A stretch of 64,000 bases of DNA from Scylla paramamosain (GCF_035594125.1 NC_087180.1:14274115-14338114), one strand, 5' to 3'; counted from the first letter of the stretch, positions 1-10,427 are shown. Notes: a model not told the origin generated them from the sequence alone. Translations and numbers: made by a program.

Positions 1-297
1 TTGTAGTAGTAGTAGTTGTTGTAGTAGTAGTAGTGAAGGTGGTCGTGGTGGTGGAGGTGATGGTGGTGGTGGTGGTTGTGGTGGTTATGATGTTAGTGGT
101 GGTGATAGAAACTTAGTTATTGTTGTTGTTGATATTGTTATTGTTGGTGTTCTTGTTCTTGTTCTTCTTGTTCTTGTTCTTTCTTGTTCTTTCTTCTTCT
201 TCTGCTTCTCCTTCTTCTTCTTCTTCTTCTTCTTCTGCTTCTCCTTCTTCTTCTTCTTTTTCTTCTTCTTCTTCTTCTTCTTCTTCTTCTTCTTCTA
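1..297. repeat. Compound trinucleotide tracts (TAG/TTG, GGT, TTG, TTC)
   Basis: Successive tracts of TAG/TTG (1-36), GGT-rich (40-108), TTG and then almost pure TTC (to 296). The TTC part holds two copies of the interruption TGCTTCTCC, a sign of internal duplication. Poly-Glu, poly-Ser and poly-Leu frames here come only from the repeat. Confidence 0.95.
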
Positions 298-331
298 ACA
301 TGACCATTTAATGAGAACGATAGCAGCCATA

Positions 332-346
332 ACACACACACACACA

Positions 347-422
<76 letters not shown>

Positions 423-442
423 ACACACACACACACACACAC
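332..442. repeat. (CA)n microsatellite
   Basis: About 110 bp of CA dinucleotide, with single interruptions near 348 (CTC) and 421 (CC). Confidence 0.97.
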
Positions 443-1078
443 CTTTGTTCTCTCTAATTAAGACAGACTATGGAGGAAATAGGGGCCTGGATCCTTTCAC
501 CTGTTGAAGTAAACACGATATTCACTATGAGGAAGATGGGACGCTGTGTTTCTTTGTTGTCCCGTCTACTCGTATATTCTAATTATCCACTACGAGTCAT
601 CTCCTCAATACTTCCTTGTTTCCGCCTCCTTGTCTCCCTATATCTCTACACTATGAGCCAGATCCACAGTCTTACACTACCCAAACGAAACGCTTCTGTT
701 TGTTCGAGAGTGTTTGGACTGAATAGCTTACGAAAAGATTGGTTACCTTTCCAGTCCAAAAGTAAATGTGGAACCTGATTACGGCTGAAGTGGTTTTGTT
801 GGTTAGCTAAGGAACTGAAAAGAATGACTCTGGAAATGGCTGGTATCTGTATCTGTTTATGTGTCTACTGCAGAAGGGTTGTTTTCCTCTGTCTGTCCTT
901 CTTTGTATGTATCATTGTATGTGTGTATGTATCTGTGCCTATCTTGTTTGTTTCGTTTTTTTTATTTATTTTTTTTTTCCCGTTGTTGGTCTTGTCTTCT
1001 CATGTTATTTCTGTTCTGCTTCTCCTTTCTTTTCCTTTACTCTTTGTTTTTCTACTTTTTACTACTTCATCATTACCT
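443..1078. other. Non-microsatellite stretch, no supported gene
   Basis: AT-leaning DNA. An open frame of 102 codons (470-778, +) shows no motif, no splice structure and no recognisable similarity, so I treat it as chance. After 940 the sequence becomes T-rich and grades into the TCC tract. Confidence 0.5.
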
Positions 1079-1156
1079 TCCTCCTCCTCCTCCTCCTCCT
1101 CCTCCTCCTCCTCCTCCTCCTCCTCCCTCCTCCTCCTCCTCCTCCTCCTCCTCCTC
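1079..1156. repeat. (TCC)n microsatellite
   Basis: About 78 bp with one phase slip near 1126 (TCCCTCC). Nested poly-Ser, Pro and Leu frames overlap it and are artefacts. Confidence 0.97.
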
Positions 1157-1289
1157 AAGTTATTACGCGTTCCTCCCTCATCATCACCCTCATCATTACC
1201 AACCCACTAACTCACAATTACTCCCCTCGTAACTAAACCCACCTGTGAGATGCACCTGGTTGTTAATTACCTTTATGTTTCCTTTCCAG

Positions 1290-1325
1290 GTACGTAGTCT
1301 GGCGGGACCTTGAAGGGCTGTGCAG
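1290..1325 (+). other. Candidate 36-nt microexon or recursive splice junction
   Basis: A pyrimidine-rich acceptor (TTTCCTTTCCAG, ending 1289) is followed by 36 nt and then by CAG|GTAAAG. Read after its first base the segment is open and gives YVVWRDLEGLC. Its length is a multiple of three, so it could be skipped without a frameshift. The exon also starts with GTACGT directly after CAG, so the same junction fits a recursive splice site. No neighbouring exon was found. Product not recognised; chance is a real possibility. Confidence 0.17.
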
Positions 1326-1564
1326 GTAAAGGAAGACCATTGTTTCGTTATGTTTAATGTATGTGTGTGTATTTATTTATTTATTTATTTTTAGGATAGT
1401 TATGTGTTTTGTTGCATTCATTGATTTACGATTCGTTCTTCTTCTTGGCTCACCTTTTGGAAGGGTTAGTTGGTAGACTCGTAGACTGACTGGTAGATAT
1501 ATTTTTTTTTTATTTTCATAGGTTTTTTTTTATTTGTATGAGGGTTCTGGCAAGGGGCAACACG
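1326..1564. other. AT-rich spacer, nothing recognised
   Basis: Contains a short TATT run near 1372-1392 and two poly-T runs. No open frame or repeat unit worth naming. Confidence 0.5.
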
Positions 1565-1570
1565 TAGTAA

Positions 1571-1633
<63 letters not shown>
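1565..1633. repeat. (TAG)n microsatellite
   Basis: About 69 bp of TAG/AGT units with one TAA variant at the left edge. TAG is a stop codon on this strand. Confidence 0.96.
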
Positions 1634-1804
1634 CATCATACCAGTTAGCGTGAGTTGTAATGAATCACAGGTGAGTCACACAGGTAACCCTTGCCTCTGT
1701 ACCCTTGGGGCCGTGGTGTAGTCCCCTGTGGCCCTTCATTTGCATTGTCCCAGTAACATGAAGGGCGCGCCTTTTCCTCTTCCCTCTCCTCCTTCCCTCC
1801 ATCC

Positions 1805-1900
1805 CTCTCTCTCTCTCTCTCTCTCCCCCACCCTGCCTCCCTTAACACGGTAATCGATGTAATGAGCAACATTGAGAAAATTGCTTCTGGTTACCCTATC

Positions 1901-1995
<95 letters not shown>
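1805..1995. repeat. (TC)n then interrupted (GA)n, inverted pair
   Basis: A short TC tract (1805-1827) is followed by a 93-bp GA tract (1903-1995) with GGA interruptions near 1931 and 1954. The two are reverse complements about 75 bp apart, so they could pair in one strand. Confidence 0.93.
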
Positions 1996-1998
<3 letters not shown>

Positions 1999-2269
1999 TA
2001 CTCTCAATACAGTAACCTCAGGCTGGCTTGGTATTGACAGGTTTCGTATAAATAACCATAATTTGAAATAGTGTTGCGTCACATCACTCTATTTGAAAAG
2101 GCTTTGATTGAAGCTGCACGCGTTTTTAAGGATGGTTTTTATGGTGTTAGTGAGAGTAAGAACATTTCTACATCATGAACCGGAGACATGCTGTTGAGAA
2201 CCTGATTAATCAACTTTGTGGCCTTTGAAAATAGTGGTAGTTAGAGAGCAAAGCGTTTTCGAATACTGG

Positions 2270-2450
2270 CCATACACTCAACTCATTGTCTTATCCATTA
2301 TCTATCTTCTCTTACATGAACGAAGCCTACAGATTGAGACGAAAAATTATAGACCTAAGTTGATTATCTTACGTCCATTACCTGTTATGTCTTACATGAA
2401 CAAAGGTTACAGATTAAGAGACGAAAGATACAGACCTATATTATCTCTGT
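2270..2450. repeat. Two-copy tandem duplication, about 80-bp period
   Basis: The block TTACATGAACnAAG...TACAGATT(G/A)AGA occurs at about 2312 and 2392 with the same flanking order (CATTA before, AGACCTA after). It abuts the tRNA-like segment on its right and may be the body of the same SINE. Confidence 0.75.
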
Positions 2451-2524
2451 CCTTCCGGGGTTTCGAACTCTCGTGCTCTCTCCAGACCCGAGCACGCGAG
2501 CCATTACACCACTGAGCCGGAGTA
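2451..2524 (-). mobile_element. tRNA-derived SINE-like promoter head
   Basis: On the - strand, a tRNA box A-like segment GGCTCAGTGGTGTAATGG (complement of 2501-2518) lies upstream of a box B-like segment GAGTTCGAAACCCCG (complement of 2456-2470). The spacing is close to that of a tRNA. The arms do not form a clean cloverleaf, and no acceptor stem is intact. This is what a tRNA-derived SINE 5' end looks like rather than a functional tRNA. A degenerate tRNA pseudogene is the alternative. Confidence 0.5.
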
Positions 2525-2633
2525 CGTGATGAGAGAGAGAGAGTTAAGGAAGAAATGCGCAAAGTGTATCTGTATGTCTTTTGAAATGTACAGTGTAGTT
2601 ATTGTAACATTTTCGGTAACGGGAATGATGTTA

Positions 2634-2648
2634 ATGATGATAATAATA

Positions 2649-2711
<63 letters not shown>
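2634..2711. repeat. (AAT)n microsatellite
   Basis: About 78 bp of AAT/TAA units with GATG variants at the left edge and one TAG variant at about 2650. Confidence 0.95.
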
Positions 2712-2805
2712 GCGAAAGGCTCACCTGCATGATCAACAAACCTGGCACACACGTTTGGTTCGTCGTAAGAAGAGTGTCAAAAGAATGATTTATCTCTTCA
2801 TATCT

Positions 2806-2846
2806 TCCTCCTCCTCCTCCTCCTCCTCCCCCTCCTCCTCCTCCTC
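2806..2846. repeat. (TCC)n microsatellite
   Basis: About 41 bp with one CCCC slip near 2829, followed by an A-run near 2850-2864. Confidence 0.93.
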
Positions 2847-3210
2847 ACAGAAAAAAAAAAAAAACCGACATCCACATCATTCATCTTAATCCATCGTAAT
2901 ATTTATCGTGGTGTTGGCAACATTGCAACGGATACGTGAAAGGTCATTTGTGAAGGTCAACTTATATTACATTTTTCCCACACATTTCTCTAGCAGTTAA
3001 AATCTTACTGCTGATGATAAACCGTCTATAAAGTTCCCCCCTTGTAGCTTCTTAAAAGGAGAGTCGCGTGTTTGTGTTATTCAGTGTCCCTGTGACTGTC
3101 AAGGAGGAAGGTCATGTTTCGTCTGGCGGAAGGGAAACTGTTATTAAATTCATTGCCTGAGAAAGCAGAGTAGAATTGTAGGGATTTGCAGGGATTGTTG
3201 TTGATAGAAT

Positions 3211-3595
3211 ATTGTGAATGGAAAATGGGAAAGCACTTTGAATGGAAGGAAAAATGATTAGTTGTAAGTAAGAGAGTAAAATATTGGTTATAAGAGGAAG
3301 GGAAAATACTGATTATGAATAGAAGGGAAAGTAATGATTATGAATTGAAGAGGAAAGAATTGGTTGTGATTTGAGAGAAGCACTGATTGTGAATGGAAGG
3401 GAAAAACACTGATTATGAAAGGAAAGGGAAAGAACTTTTTTTATGAAAGAAAGGGGAAACATTGTGAATTAAAGGGGAAAACACCGATTGTGAATGGATT
3501 GGGGGAACGTTGATTTTGAATTAACCGCTTGTCAATTAAATGGCATAGCGATGATTGTGAAAGGAAGAAGTAAATATTTATTGTGAACGGGAGGT
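3211..3595. repeat. Degenerate minisatellite, about 25-bp unit
   Basis: At least ten diverged copies of a unit close to GATTGTGAATGGAAGGGAAA followed by ACACT. Good copies begin near 3310, 3335, 3385 and 3410. Copies vary in both length and sequence, so the array is old. Confidence 0.8.
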
Positions 3596-3619
3596 GGGGA
3601 GGTTTAATTGACATTCTAA

Positions 3620-3863
3620 AAAAAAAAAAAAATACACAGATACAAATAAAAAAAAATAATAATGATAAATGATACAAACTATACATTAAACCTAGCACAA
3701 GAACTACAAGAATCAAGAACTGACAACAATAATACGAAAAAAAAAAAAAAAAACGCCCGGTGTACGTAACTCGCAAATTGGCGGTGCGAGAATGGACAAA
3801 CAATTATGATAGGTTAGAAAATTAATAAATATTGTCGAATGATTCTTTTTTTTTTTTTTTTTT
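3620..3863. repeat. A-rich block and poly-T run
   Basis: Poly-A runs at about 3619-3632 and 3736-3752 and a poly-T run at about 3847-3863, then a short CT run (about 3870-3882). No gene signal. Confidence 0.7.
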
Positions 3864-4027
3864 GCGCTCTCTCTCTCTCTCTTTTATCGGGAAGCAATTA
3901 TGACAAGTGTAATTATTCTGGAGCAATTTTTTCATGGTAAATTGTGCTCACTAATCATGGGGGATGCATTTCCTCTTTTTGTGATGGTGTTATATCTTTA
4001 TTTCTATTGTTATTGTTATTATTTTAT

Positions 4028-4240
4028 ATTACTACTACTACTACTAGGTATTAAACTTTTATTTGTATTGTTATTGTTATTATTTTTTACTGTTGCTACT
4101 ACTACTACTACTACTATTACTACTACTACTAGCGCAGGAAAATAGGACAGATAGTAAAGTACACAAACCAGTAGAGAGATAGATAGATATACATACAGAT
4201 AAGCAAGCAGACAGACAGACAGACAGACAAGCAGATAAAA
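4028..4240. repeat. (TAC)n tracts plus GATA/GACA tetranucleotides
   Basis: TAC/CTA runs lie at 4028-4047 and 4093-4131. They are followed by imperfect GATA and pure GACA units at about 4173-4230. Confidence 0.9.
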
Positions 4241-4589
4241 AAAAGGAAGACACAAGGCATAAGAAACTGCAGATTTTCATATAACTACCACTATCTCCAT
4301 CATCATCATTACCTGAAGATAACACACAAAATGGAAGATTCTCTACATAACTCTGAGTCATTAACCGTCATCATTACCTACTTTATCACCCCCATCACCT
4401 CTGTATGACGCAACACCTGAGACTTGCCGAGACACGCTACACCTGGCCCTCATTAACCTCACGGGGCTCTCTCACGAAACCCGGTCATTACTGCTACATT
4501 CCTTAGCTTAATTACCTCAGCGTAGGACTTGACCTGTTGCAGCGCCTTTACTCTGTCACGAAAACGTAGGAGTGTGGAAAAATAAGTAA

Positions 4590-5110
4590 AGTTGTAAGAG
4601 TCCTTAGGCCTACACGTGGCAGTCCCTATATAAAACATACGTGCATGTATTCACTGCATCAATACATTTATTTTATTGTCCAAACCTCTGTATTGACTCA
4701 GCACTAACAACGTGATTACTGAGTCTATTCCAGTCACTGCCTCTATGTGAACTAATTTCTTCACTTTTGTATTAATAATGGAGTTTTCTTTTCTTTTTTC
4801 TTTTTTTTTCATCACGTACACTTCTTACGTTTATTCTTTTATTATTTTTTTACAGCAATCTCTTGAATAATAGCCCTTATATAAAACATACCTGCTTGAA
4901 CCCACCATATGAAAAAAAAATATCTCAAGGGTCCCTATTAACTCAGCACTAACAACCTGGTTACTGAGTCTGTTCTACTCTTCGCCGATGGATCCCTTTT
5001 TTTATTTATTTTTCTTTTTTATCTCTTTTCCGTACTGAGAACATCCAAGACATTATTTTAACTACAACCTCTTAAACAGTCTATTCCATTCTTCACTGAT
5101 GGACGATTAT
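4590..5110 (-). mobile_element. Retroelement tail relic, at least two tandem partial copies
   Basis: The diagnostic tail AGGCCTACACGTGGCAGTCC lies at 4606-4625. It is followed by diverged 3'-region sequence including GACTCAGCACTAACAAC and ACTGAGTCTATTCCA. The same block recurs 245 bp later (CTCAGCACT at 4697 and 4942), and a weaker third trace lies near 5075-5105. Orientation is - by comparison with the 40-kb copy, where tail and coding relic lie on +. No intact frame remains. Confidence 0.7.
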
Positions 5111-5278
5111 TATATTTTCCCTACTCACTTAAAACTCTTTAGAGATTTATCATTTTCCTACAGTCTTAAATAATCCTGGAGCGTAGAAAGGGCAGAAGTA
5201 CATATTTTCACTCCTCGATATGTCAACGCAAACATTTATTATTTCCACCACTGCTCTGAATGCTAACAAAAGACTATA

Positions 5279-5294
5279 GCAGTGAAAGGGTTAA
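5279..5294. mobile_element. Orphan terminus of the TTAA-flanked short element family
   Basis: GCAGTGAAAGGG followed by TTAA is the exact complement of the left terminus of the element at 47135-47327. No partner terminus is visible within 300 bp upstream, so this is a solo end or a truncated copy. Confidence 0.45.
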
Positions 5295-5460
5295 CGACCT
5301 CTAGTGTTCTTTGTAGTGGATGGGGTACAAGGGAGCGTTGACCTGACCCCGTTCCCATTCTGACCTTAAATTGACCACCTCACTGACAGAGATGGAGAGG
5401 TTATGGCGGAGAGTGTCACGCGAGTGTTGAGGTATAGTGTGGTTAAATCATTGTGTGTGA

Positions 5461-5650
5461 GGTTAGGTTGTTAGGTAAGGTTAGGTTACGTTAGGTTAGT
5501 TTAGGTTACATTAGGTTAGGTTAGGTTAGATTAGGTTACGTAAGGTTAGGTTAGATACGTTAGGTTAGGTTAGGTTAAGTTACGTTAAGTTAGTTTAGGT
5601 TACATTAGGTTAGGTTAGATTGGTTAGGTTAGGTTAGATTAAGTTAGGTA
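5461..5650. repeat. Interstitial degenerate TTAGG telomere-type array
   Basis: About 190 bp dominated by GGTTAGGTTAGG units with TTACG, TTAAG, TTAGT and TTAGA variants. A longer block starting TTACGTTA(A/G)GTTAGTT occurs at 5486 and again at 5580, so a unit of about 94 bp was duplicated inside the array. TTAGG is the standard arthropod telomere repeat. Confidence 0.85.
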
Positions 5651-6089
5651 TATGTTGTAAAGGAATTGGTGTTATTTTGGGGGGCATTTAAGGGAAGTTG
5701 TGTTCATCTGTATCTCTCTTTTTGTGTACGTGTTTTATAATGAATGTATGCATAGGTTTGTGTATGTTAAGCGAATGATAGTGGAGTGGATGTGTATTAC
5801 AGATATTTTAAGATGTATAACTGGTGTGTGTGTGTGTGTGTGTGTGTGTGCAAACAATACATATAGGATAATAAGTTCCAAGTATGTATGTTTTCCTTTC
5901 ATGTGTGTGTGTGTGCGTGTGTGTGAATGTTTAATGGTCTGGATGTGTACTTTCGTGAGGATAATGTACGTGTGTACGTTTTGCGTGACCGTATAGTGTA
6001 ATTACATTGTAAGAAGGCGAGGTAAGCAAGTACGTGAAGATAATGAGAGGAAAAATATTAGAGAAGGGCGTTATTTTCTGGGGTCACGA

Positions 6090-6091
<2 letters not shown>
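5651..6091. repeat. TG/TATG-rich stretch
   Basis: (TG)n at 5824-5851 and 5903-5926, with TGTATG-like words around them. An open frame of 98 codons (5700-5996) is rich in Cys, Val and Met because of these words and is not supported as a gene. Confidence 0.7.
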
Positions 6092-6168
<77 letters not shown>

Positions 6169-6176
6169 TGTGTGTA
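6092..6176. repeat. (TG)n microsatellite
   Basis: About 84 bp with a single TATG interruption near 6161. Confidence 0.97.
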
Positions 6177-6287
6177 GTTATAAACACGACCTTATCTCAT
6201 CGTTATCTAGGGCATCTCACCAATCACTGAACTCGCTTTAAATGTCACAAACAAATATTCCCTAGTTTAAAGGACAGGTGCATATTA

Positions 6288-6291
<4 letters not shown>

Positions 6292-6323
<32 letters not shown>

Positions 6324-6402
6324 ATAACCTGGTTTCTATGGGAGTGTTGCAATCAGTAGAAGGATTATTGTTTCTTTGGAGAGTTATTTACATTTCCGTA
6401 GG

Positions 6403-6477
<75 letters not shown>
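6292..6477. repeat. Two (GA)n microsatellites
   Basis: Pure GA at 6292-6321 (30 bp) and 6405-6477 (73 bp), separated by 83 bp of ordinary sequence. Confidence 0.97.
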
Positions 6478-6480
<3 letters not shown>

Positions 6481-6857
6481 CCCTCAAACACACCTTTCTT
6501 TTCACTCAACGCTTTGTGAGAGAAGCAAATAGTAGTCACAGAGGCTTGTCGAGGCTCTATTAATCCAGGAGGCGGGGCGGGCATGGGGAATAACACAACA
6601 TATAACAAAACACAACACACAAGCAAGGGTCTCGTTACCTTCTCCTCCATACTTTTTATATATTTAGTCCTTTTTTCTCAGTCTTACGTCTGATTTGGTA
6701 TTCTGCTAGTTGTCATGTTTTATAAGGCTGTAAGTAGAACAAAGGGTTGAAAATTGAGGAAATTGTCCTTAAACTATTTCATTTTTTTCTTTATTTATTT
6801 ATTAATTTATCTGTCAGTTTACTTATTTTTTATATATATTTTTCTCTATATTTTAAG

Positions 6858-6978
6858 GAGTCCAGCAGACATCGCCAAAATGAATGAAAACAAATGTCCA
6901 CTCGTAATGCCGCTTCCAGATACATTACAAAGGAAATTGGGAGGATGTCTAGAGATCATTAAAACTCAATACACTTAA
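6858..6978 (+). CDS. Candidate terminal coding exon, 39 codons
   Basis: A long T-rich tract ending TTTTTCTCTATATTTTAAG makes a fair acceptor at 6857. After one base the frame is open for 39 codons and stops at TAA (6976-6978), reading SPADIAKMNENKCP, then PLPDTLQRKLGG, then CLEIIKTQYT. The composition is protein-like rather than repeat-like. There is no AATAAA close downstream and no partner exon, and I recognise no family. A chance open frame of this length is quite possible. Confidence 0.17.
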
Positions 6979-7202
6979 CACAGTGCGGGGCAGTGCGTCA
7001 GGGTACTCGATTTATCGCCTCGTTCGTACCTTTTCTTACCCTTCCTTAAGATGGTTTGAATGATCCACCAGGCCGGATAAAGAGTGCTGGGTTCTTTTTT
7101 TTTTCGTCTTTTTTTCTTCTTTTCTTTTCTTTTCTTGTTATCTGGCATTCAGCCCACGAGGAAGCTTCCTATGTACGATTCAAGATCACTAGGACACCTT
7201 TG

Positions 7203-7440
7203 TTTATCGGCCTGGAGATCGAAGCGGACGTGCTTAGTTTACCGATTCCTCTTTGCTCTGTATGTTAAATTAGAAACACATAGGTGATAATTGTAATGGA
7301 AGATCGTGATGTATCTTTTTTTCAGGATATTTGGAATTCCTTTATCTGTCTCTTTATCGGGCAGGAGAAGACTGAAGCGAACGTGTTATCTATTCTTCTT
7401 TGCACTGTATAATTATTAAGTTAGGAACACACAGGTGATA
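7203..7440. repeat. Two-copy tandem duplication, 150-bp period
   Basis: TTTATCGG followed by a GGAGA...GAAGCG-ACGTG block occurs at 7203 and 7353. Both copies end in GAAACACA(T/C)AGGTGATA or a close variant. Open frames across the first copy have no recognisable product. Confidence 0.8.
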
Positions 7441-7449
7441 GTACTAGTA

Positions 7450-7492
7450 ATGGTAGTAGTACTGGTAGTAGTAGTAGTAGTAGTAGTAGTAG
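7450..7492. repeat. (TAG)n microsatellite
   Basis: About 43 bp of TAG/AGT units with one ACTGG interruption near 7461. Confidence 0.93.
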
Positions 7493-7789
7493 GCGAGAAT
7501 CTGTCTTTGTAACGGCTCCCCTTTCTCTTTTCGCTGATATGTTCAAGATTTGTTGTCCTTTGTTCCACAGTTTGGCCACTTATTCTTTTTCTTGCTTCCT
7601 TTTCTGTTTCTGTAGCGTCACTAAATAACTGTAACTTGGCTAGAGTTTATTATTTATTTGTTAAGGCTACTTCAATGCTGGGTCTTCTACACGGTAAAGG
7701 TATGTCTTTATTCACCTTTTATCTGCCTTAGTGAGTACCTGAAGGTGGTTATAAAGAAGTTAATAGGGAGTTTCGAAGCAGTCTGTTAG

Positions 7790-8008
7790 CGTGTTAGTGT
7801 GGCAGGCGTGGCAGGGTGTACGGGAGACATGCGCGGGTGTGCAGGCAATGTGGGGGAATGCCAGGGGCGTGGGGTGTGTGGGGCTGTCATGACGCCACAC
7901 AAAGACGAGCGTTCCCAGCGGCGCCGAGACACACTCACAAAGGGCGTCACTTCCCCGGCGGCCTGCCACCCTTCAGGGGACGCGACGCTGGCCTCCATGA
8001 ATTCAGCC
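7790..8008. promoter_or_regulatory. GC- and CpG-rich block
   Basis: About 220 bp of clearly higher GC than the surroundings, with many CpGs (GCGGCGCCGAG, CCCCGGCGGCC). Both strands carry open frames (7799-8089 on +, 7786-7998 on -) that merely reflect the high GC. It could be a CpG-rich promoter, a non-coding first exon or a diverged repeat. No TATA box or initiator stands out. Confidence 0.25.
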
Positions 8009-8009
8009 G

Positions 8010-8053
8010 CCTCCTCCTCCTCCTCCTCCTCCTCCTCCTCCTCCTCCTCCTCT
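8010..8053. repeat. (TCC)n microsatellite
   Basis: About 44 bp, pure; it ends at CTCATCAT. Confidence 0.95.
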
Positions 8054-8115
8054 CATCATAATAAACAACAATCCCACTTTTTTTTTTAATTATTTTTCGG
8101 GGTCATGCTTTCCGG

Positions 8116-8154
8116 TCCTCCTCCTCCTCCTCCTCCTCCTCCTTCTACTACTAG

Positions 8155-8251
<97 letters not shown>
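8116..8251. repeat. Compound (TCC)n(TAC)n
   Basis: TCC units (8116-8142) run directly into about 107 bp of CTA/TAC. The TAC part has one CTAGTA near 8152 and one ACC variant near 8200. Confidence 0.96.
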
Positions 8252-8333
8252 GGGTCTTCTAAAATACAAAAAAGACATCACCAACAATAACTTAATGCCA
8301 ATCTTTATCATCTACCGTACCCTTCTTTTACCT

Positions 8334-8414
8334 TCCTCCTCCTCCTCCTCCTCCTCCTCCTCCTCCTCCTCCTCCTCCTCCTCCTCCCCCTCCTCCTCCT
8401 CCTCCTCCTCCTCC
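8334..8414. repeat. (TCC)n microsatellite
   Basis: About 81 bp with one CCCC slip near 8387. Confidence 0.96.
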
Positions 8415-8619
8415 TTCTGCTTCTTCCTTGGCTGCGGGATGACTTGGCCCACAAAACGCTGACGGAGGAAAGAGGCGCCCATGGGATTTCATTTTCCTTT
8501 TTTTCTTTTTTTGGAGAGGGACGAATAACTAAAGGAAACTGAGCCTCAAATTAGGTCTCTGTGCCACAAATCAGGGATCTCAGGGGAGCCTTCACGGGGA
8601 GGGCCGCTGGTCCTTTAGG

Positions 8620-8621
<2 letters not shown>

Positions 8622-8682
<61 letters not shown>
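8622..8682. repeat. (TG)n microsatellite
   Basis: About 60 bp, pure. A TC-rich, non-repetitive stretch follows to 8870. Confidence 0.97.
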
Positions 8683-8683
<1 letters not shown>

Positions 8684-8957
8684 CGGCATCCCAGTTCAGT
8701 GATTTTTACGAGTATTTTCAGAAATTAAAACAAGGAAACGTGGTCCTTTTTCCCTTTTTTCTTTCCTTTCCTCTTTCCCTCCTCTTTTACTCGTTCCCTT
8801 CTTCCTTTCTCTGTCTCTTGTCTTGTAGACGTCTTTCTCTCTCACTCTCTCACTCTCCCTGGCTCACAGTACGCTCTTAACAATGCTGCAGGAGTGATGA
8901 GAGAGAGAGCTCTTTGTCTGGCTTTTATTTGTCTTTTGTCTTTCTGCAAGTCTGACT

Positions 8958-9092
<135 letters not shown>

Positions 9093-9256
9093 CAACAGTT
9101 TTTTTTTTTCTCTCTCTTCAATTCTGTCCATGAAGAATAACGAAGATACATCCCCGTCGAGGTCTTGCATTACTTGGCCATACATTTGCCAGAACCAGGC
9201 CAGCATACAGTGCCAAGTGCCAGAGGGTAGCAGTGATTGAGTGGCGAGGCGAGGTG

Positions 9257-9470
9257 ATTAACTGACGGCGCTGCTGCCAAAGAATATTATGCCCAGATCT
9301 TAAAAGTTAACCTCATTCTTCAGGGTTATACTGTTTAGGTATTTGTGGTTTTCCTAACTTAACCTAATAGAACAAAACTGACGACTCTGCTGGCGAAAAG
9401 TTTTGTGCAGATTTCAACTCATTCTTCAGGGATATACTGTGTAGGTTTGCGTTTTCTTAACTGTATCCAT
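9257..9470. repeat. Two-copy tandem duplication, about 116-bp period
   Basis: ACTGACG...CTGCTG at 9260 and 9377, each followed by CTCATTCTTCAGGG(T/A)TATACTG and a TAGGT...TTTTC...TTAAC end. Copies differ by several small indels. Confidence 0.8.
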
Positions 9471-9714
9471 ATTCCTCTAATCAGTACTTTGGCACATGAT
9501 AGATATTCGAGGATTAAGTCAAGTGTGAAGCAGTGTTCGTCCTTCACAACCTTCACGCTCCGTAATGCCAACATGTAACTAAGAGCGGAGGCAAGCAGGC
9601 AGGCGGCGCGCGTCCCTCACCTTTACCAGTAACCCACAAGGCAGCGGAGAGGAACAAGGAAGCGCCAGTGACCTTTACCTTCACCCCACTTGTCTATCAG
9701 GCCTTCTCCAGCGC

Positions 9715-10197
9715 CACCTACACCCCATCACCACTTACTCCCCAGCATCGCCTCCCTCGCCTTGTTTATTCCATCAAGCCTTCAGACGTCTCCTTAGCAT
9801 TTCCTGGCATCATTTCTCTAGTACTTTCTTTTCCCAAGCACTTCTTTACTGTTACCTTTCGTCTTCCCCCCAGCACCTCCTTATGTCACTCCCTCCTTTT
9901 CCCCAGCCCTGCCTTGTTCCCCTCAGCACCTCCCTTCCAGACATTTCCTCGCCCATAGCCCTTTGTTTTCTTCCCCAGCTTCTCCCCATCATCATCTTGT
10001 TCTCTTCAGTACCTCTCGATAGCATCTCCCAGCATCTCTCTGATATCTCCCCAGCATCTCTCCACGAGCATCCCCATAAAATGTCTCTTCTCAGCACCTC
10101 CTTCCCACTACCACGCTCTCAGTTCCTCTCATCAGCAACATCTCATCCTTATCAGCGTCTTTCCAACGTCTCCTCCCCAGTATCTCCTCCCCATCAG
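9715..10197. repeat. Degenerate CCCAGCATCTCC minisatellite
   Basis: CCCCAGC(A/T)(T/C)CTC-type words recur at irregular intervals of about 30-40 bp for nearly 0.5 kb, making both strands open over long stretches (for example 9883-10287 on +). The Pro/Ser/Leu-rich product of those frames reflects the repeat. Confidence 0.6.
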
Positions 10198-10286
10198 AAC
10201 CTTCCCCCGCCGCCGCCGCTGCCTCGTGTTGACCCGCGTCGCCGTAACTTTGGCGGCGTGAGGGACGAGGCTGCAAGACGCACTTA
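10198..10286 (+). CDS. Candidate internal coding exon, Pro/Arg-rich
   Basis: A pyrimidine-rich acceptor CTCCTCCCCATCAG ends at 10197 and a GTAAGT donor starts at 10287. The 89-nt interval is open in phase 0 and gives 29 codons, including NLPPPPPLPRVDPRRR and NFGGVRDEAARRT. It is much richer in CpG and GC than the C/T-rich DNA around it. The left part continues the frame of the degenerate CCAGC repeat, which weakens the case. No partner exon is identified and the product is not recognised. A GC-rich extension of the repeat is the alternative. Confidence 0.25.
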
Positions 10287-10365
10287 GTAAGTCTGCTTTA
10301 CGGCCGCGACCTGACGCTTCGTGCCGCCTTGAGTTTGATGAGGAGCAGAGGAACGGTTGCCTCGT

Positions 10366-10366
<1 letters not shown>

Positions 10367-10416
<50 letters not shown>

Positions 10417-10427
10417 TGTGTGTGTGA
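10367..10427. repeat. (TG)n microsatellite
   Basis: About 60 bp with one GGTG slip near 10409. Confidence 0.96.

Noticed and set aside
113..347. Open frames of 63-69 codons rich in Glu, Ser or Arg
   Set aside because: Translations of TTC/GAA repeats; all frames and both strands are open for the same compositional reason.
5700..5996. Cys/Val-rich 98-codon frame as a small secreted protein
   Set aside because: Most Cys-Val pairs are TGTGTG repeats; no signal peptide or cysteine spacing of a known family.
9883..10287. 134-codon + frame as one gene
   Set aside because: Its first 100 codons are the degenerate CCCAGC minisatellite. Only the GC-rich last 29 codons are kept as a weak exon candidate.
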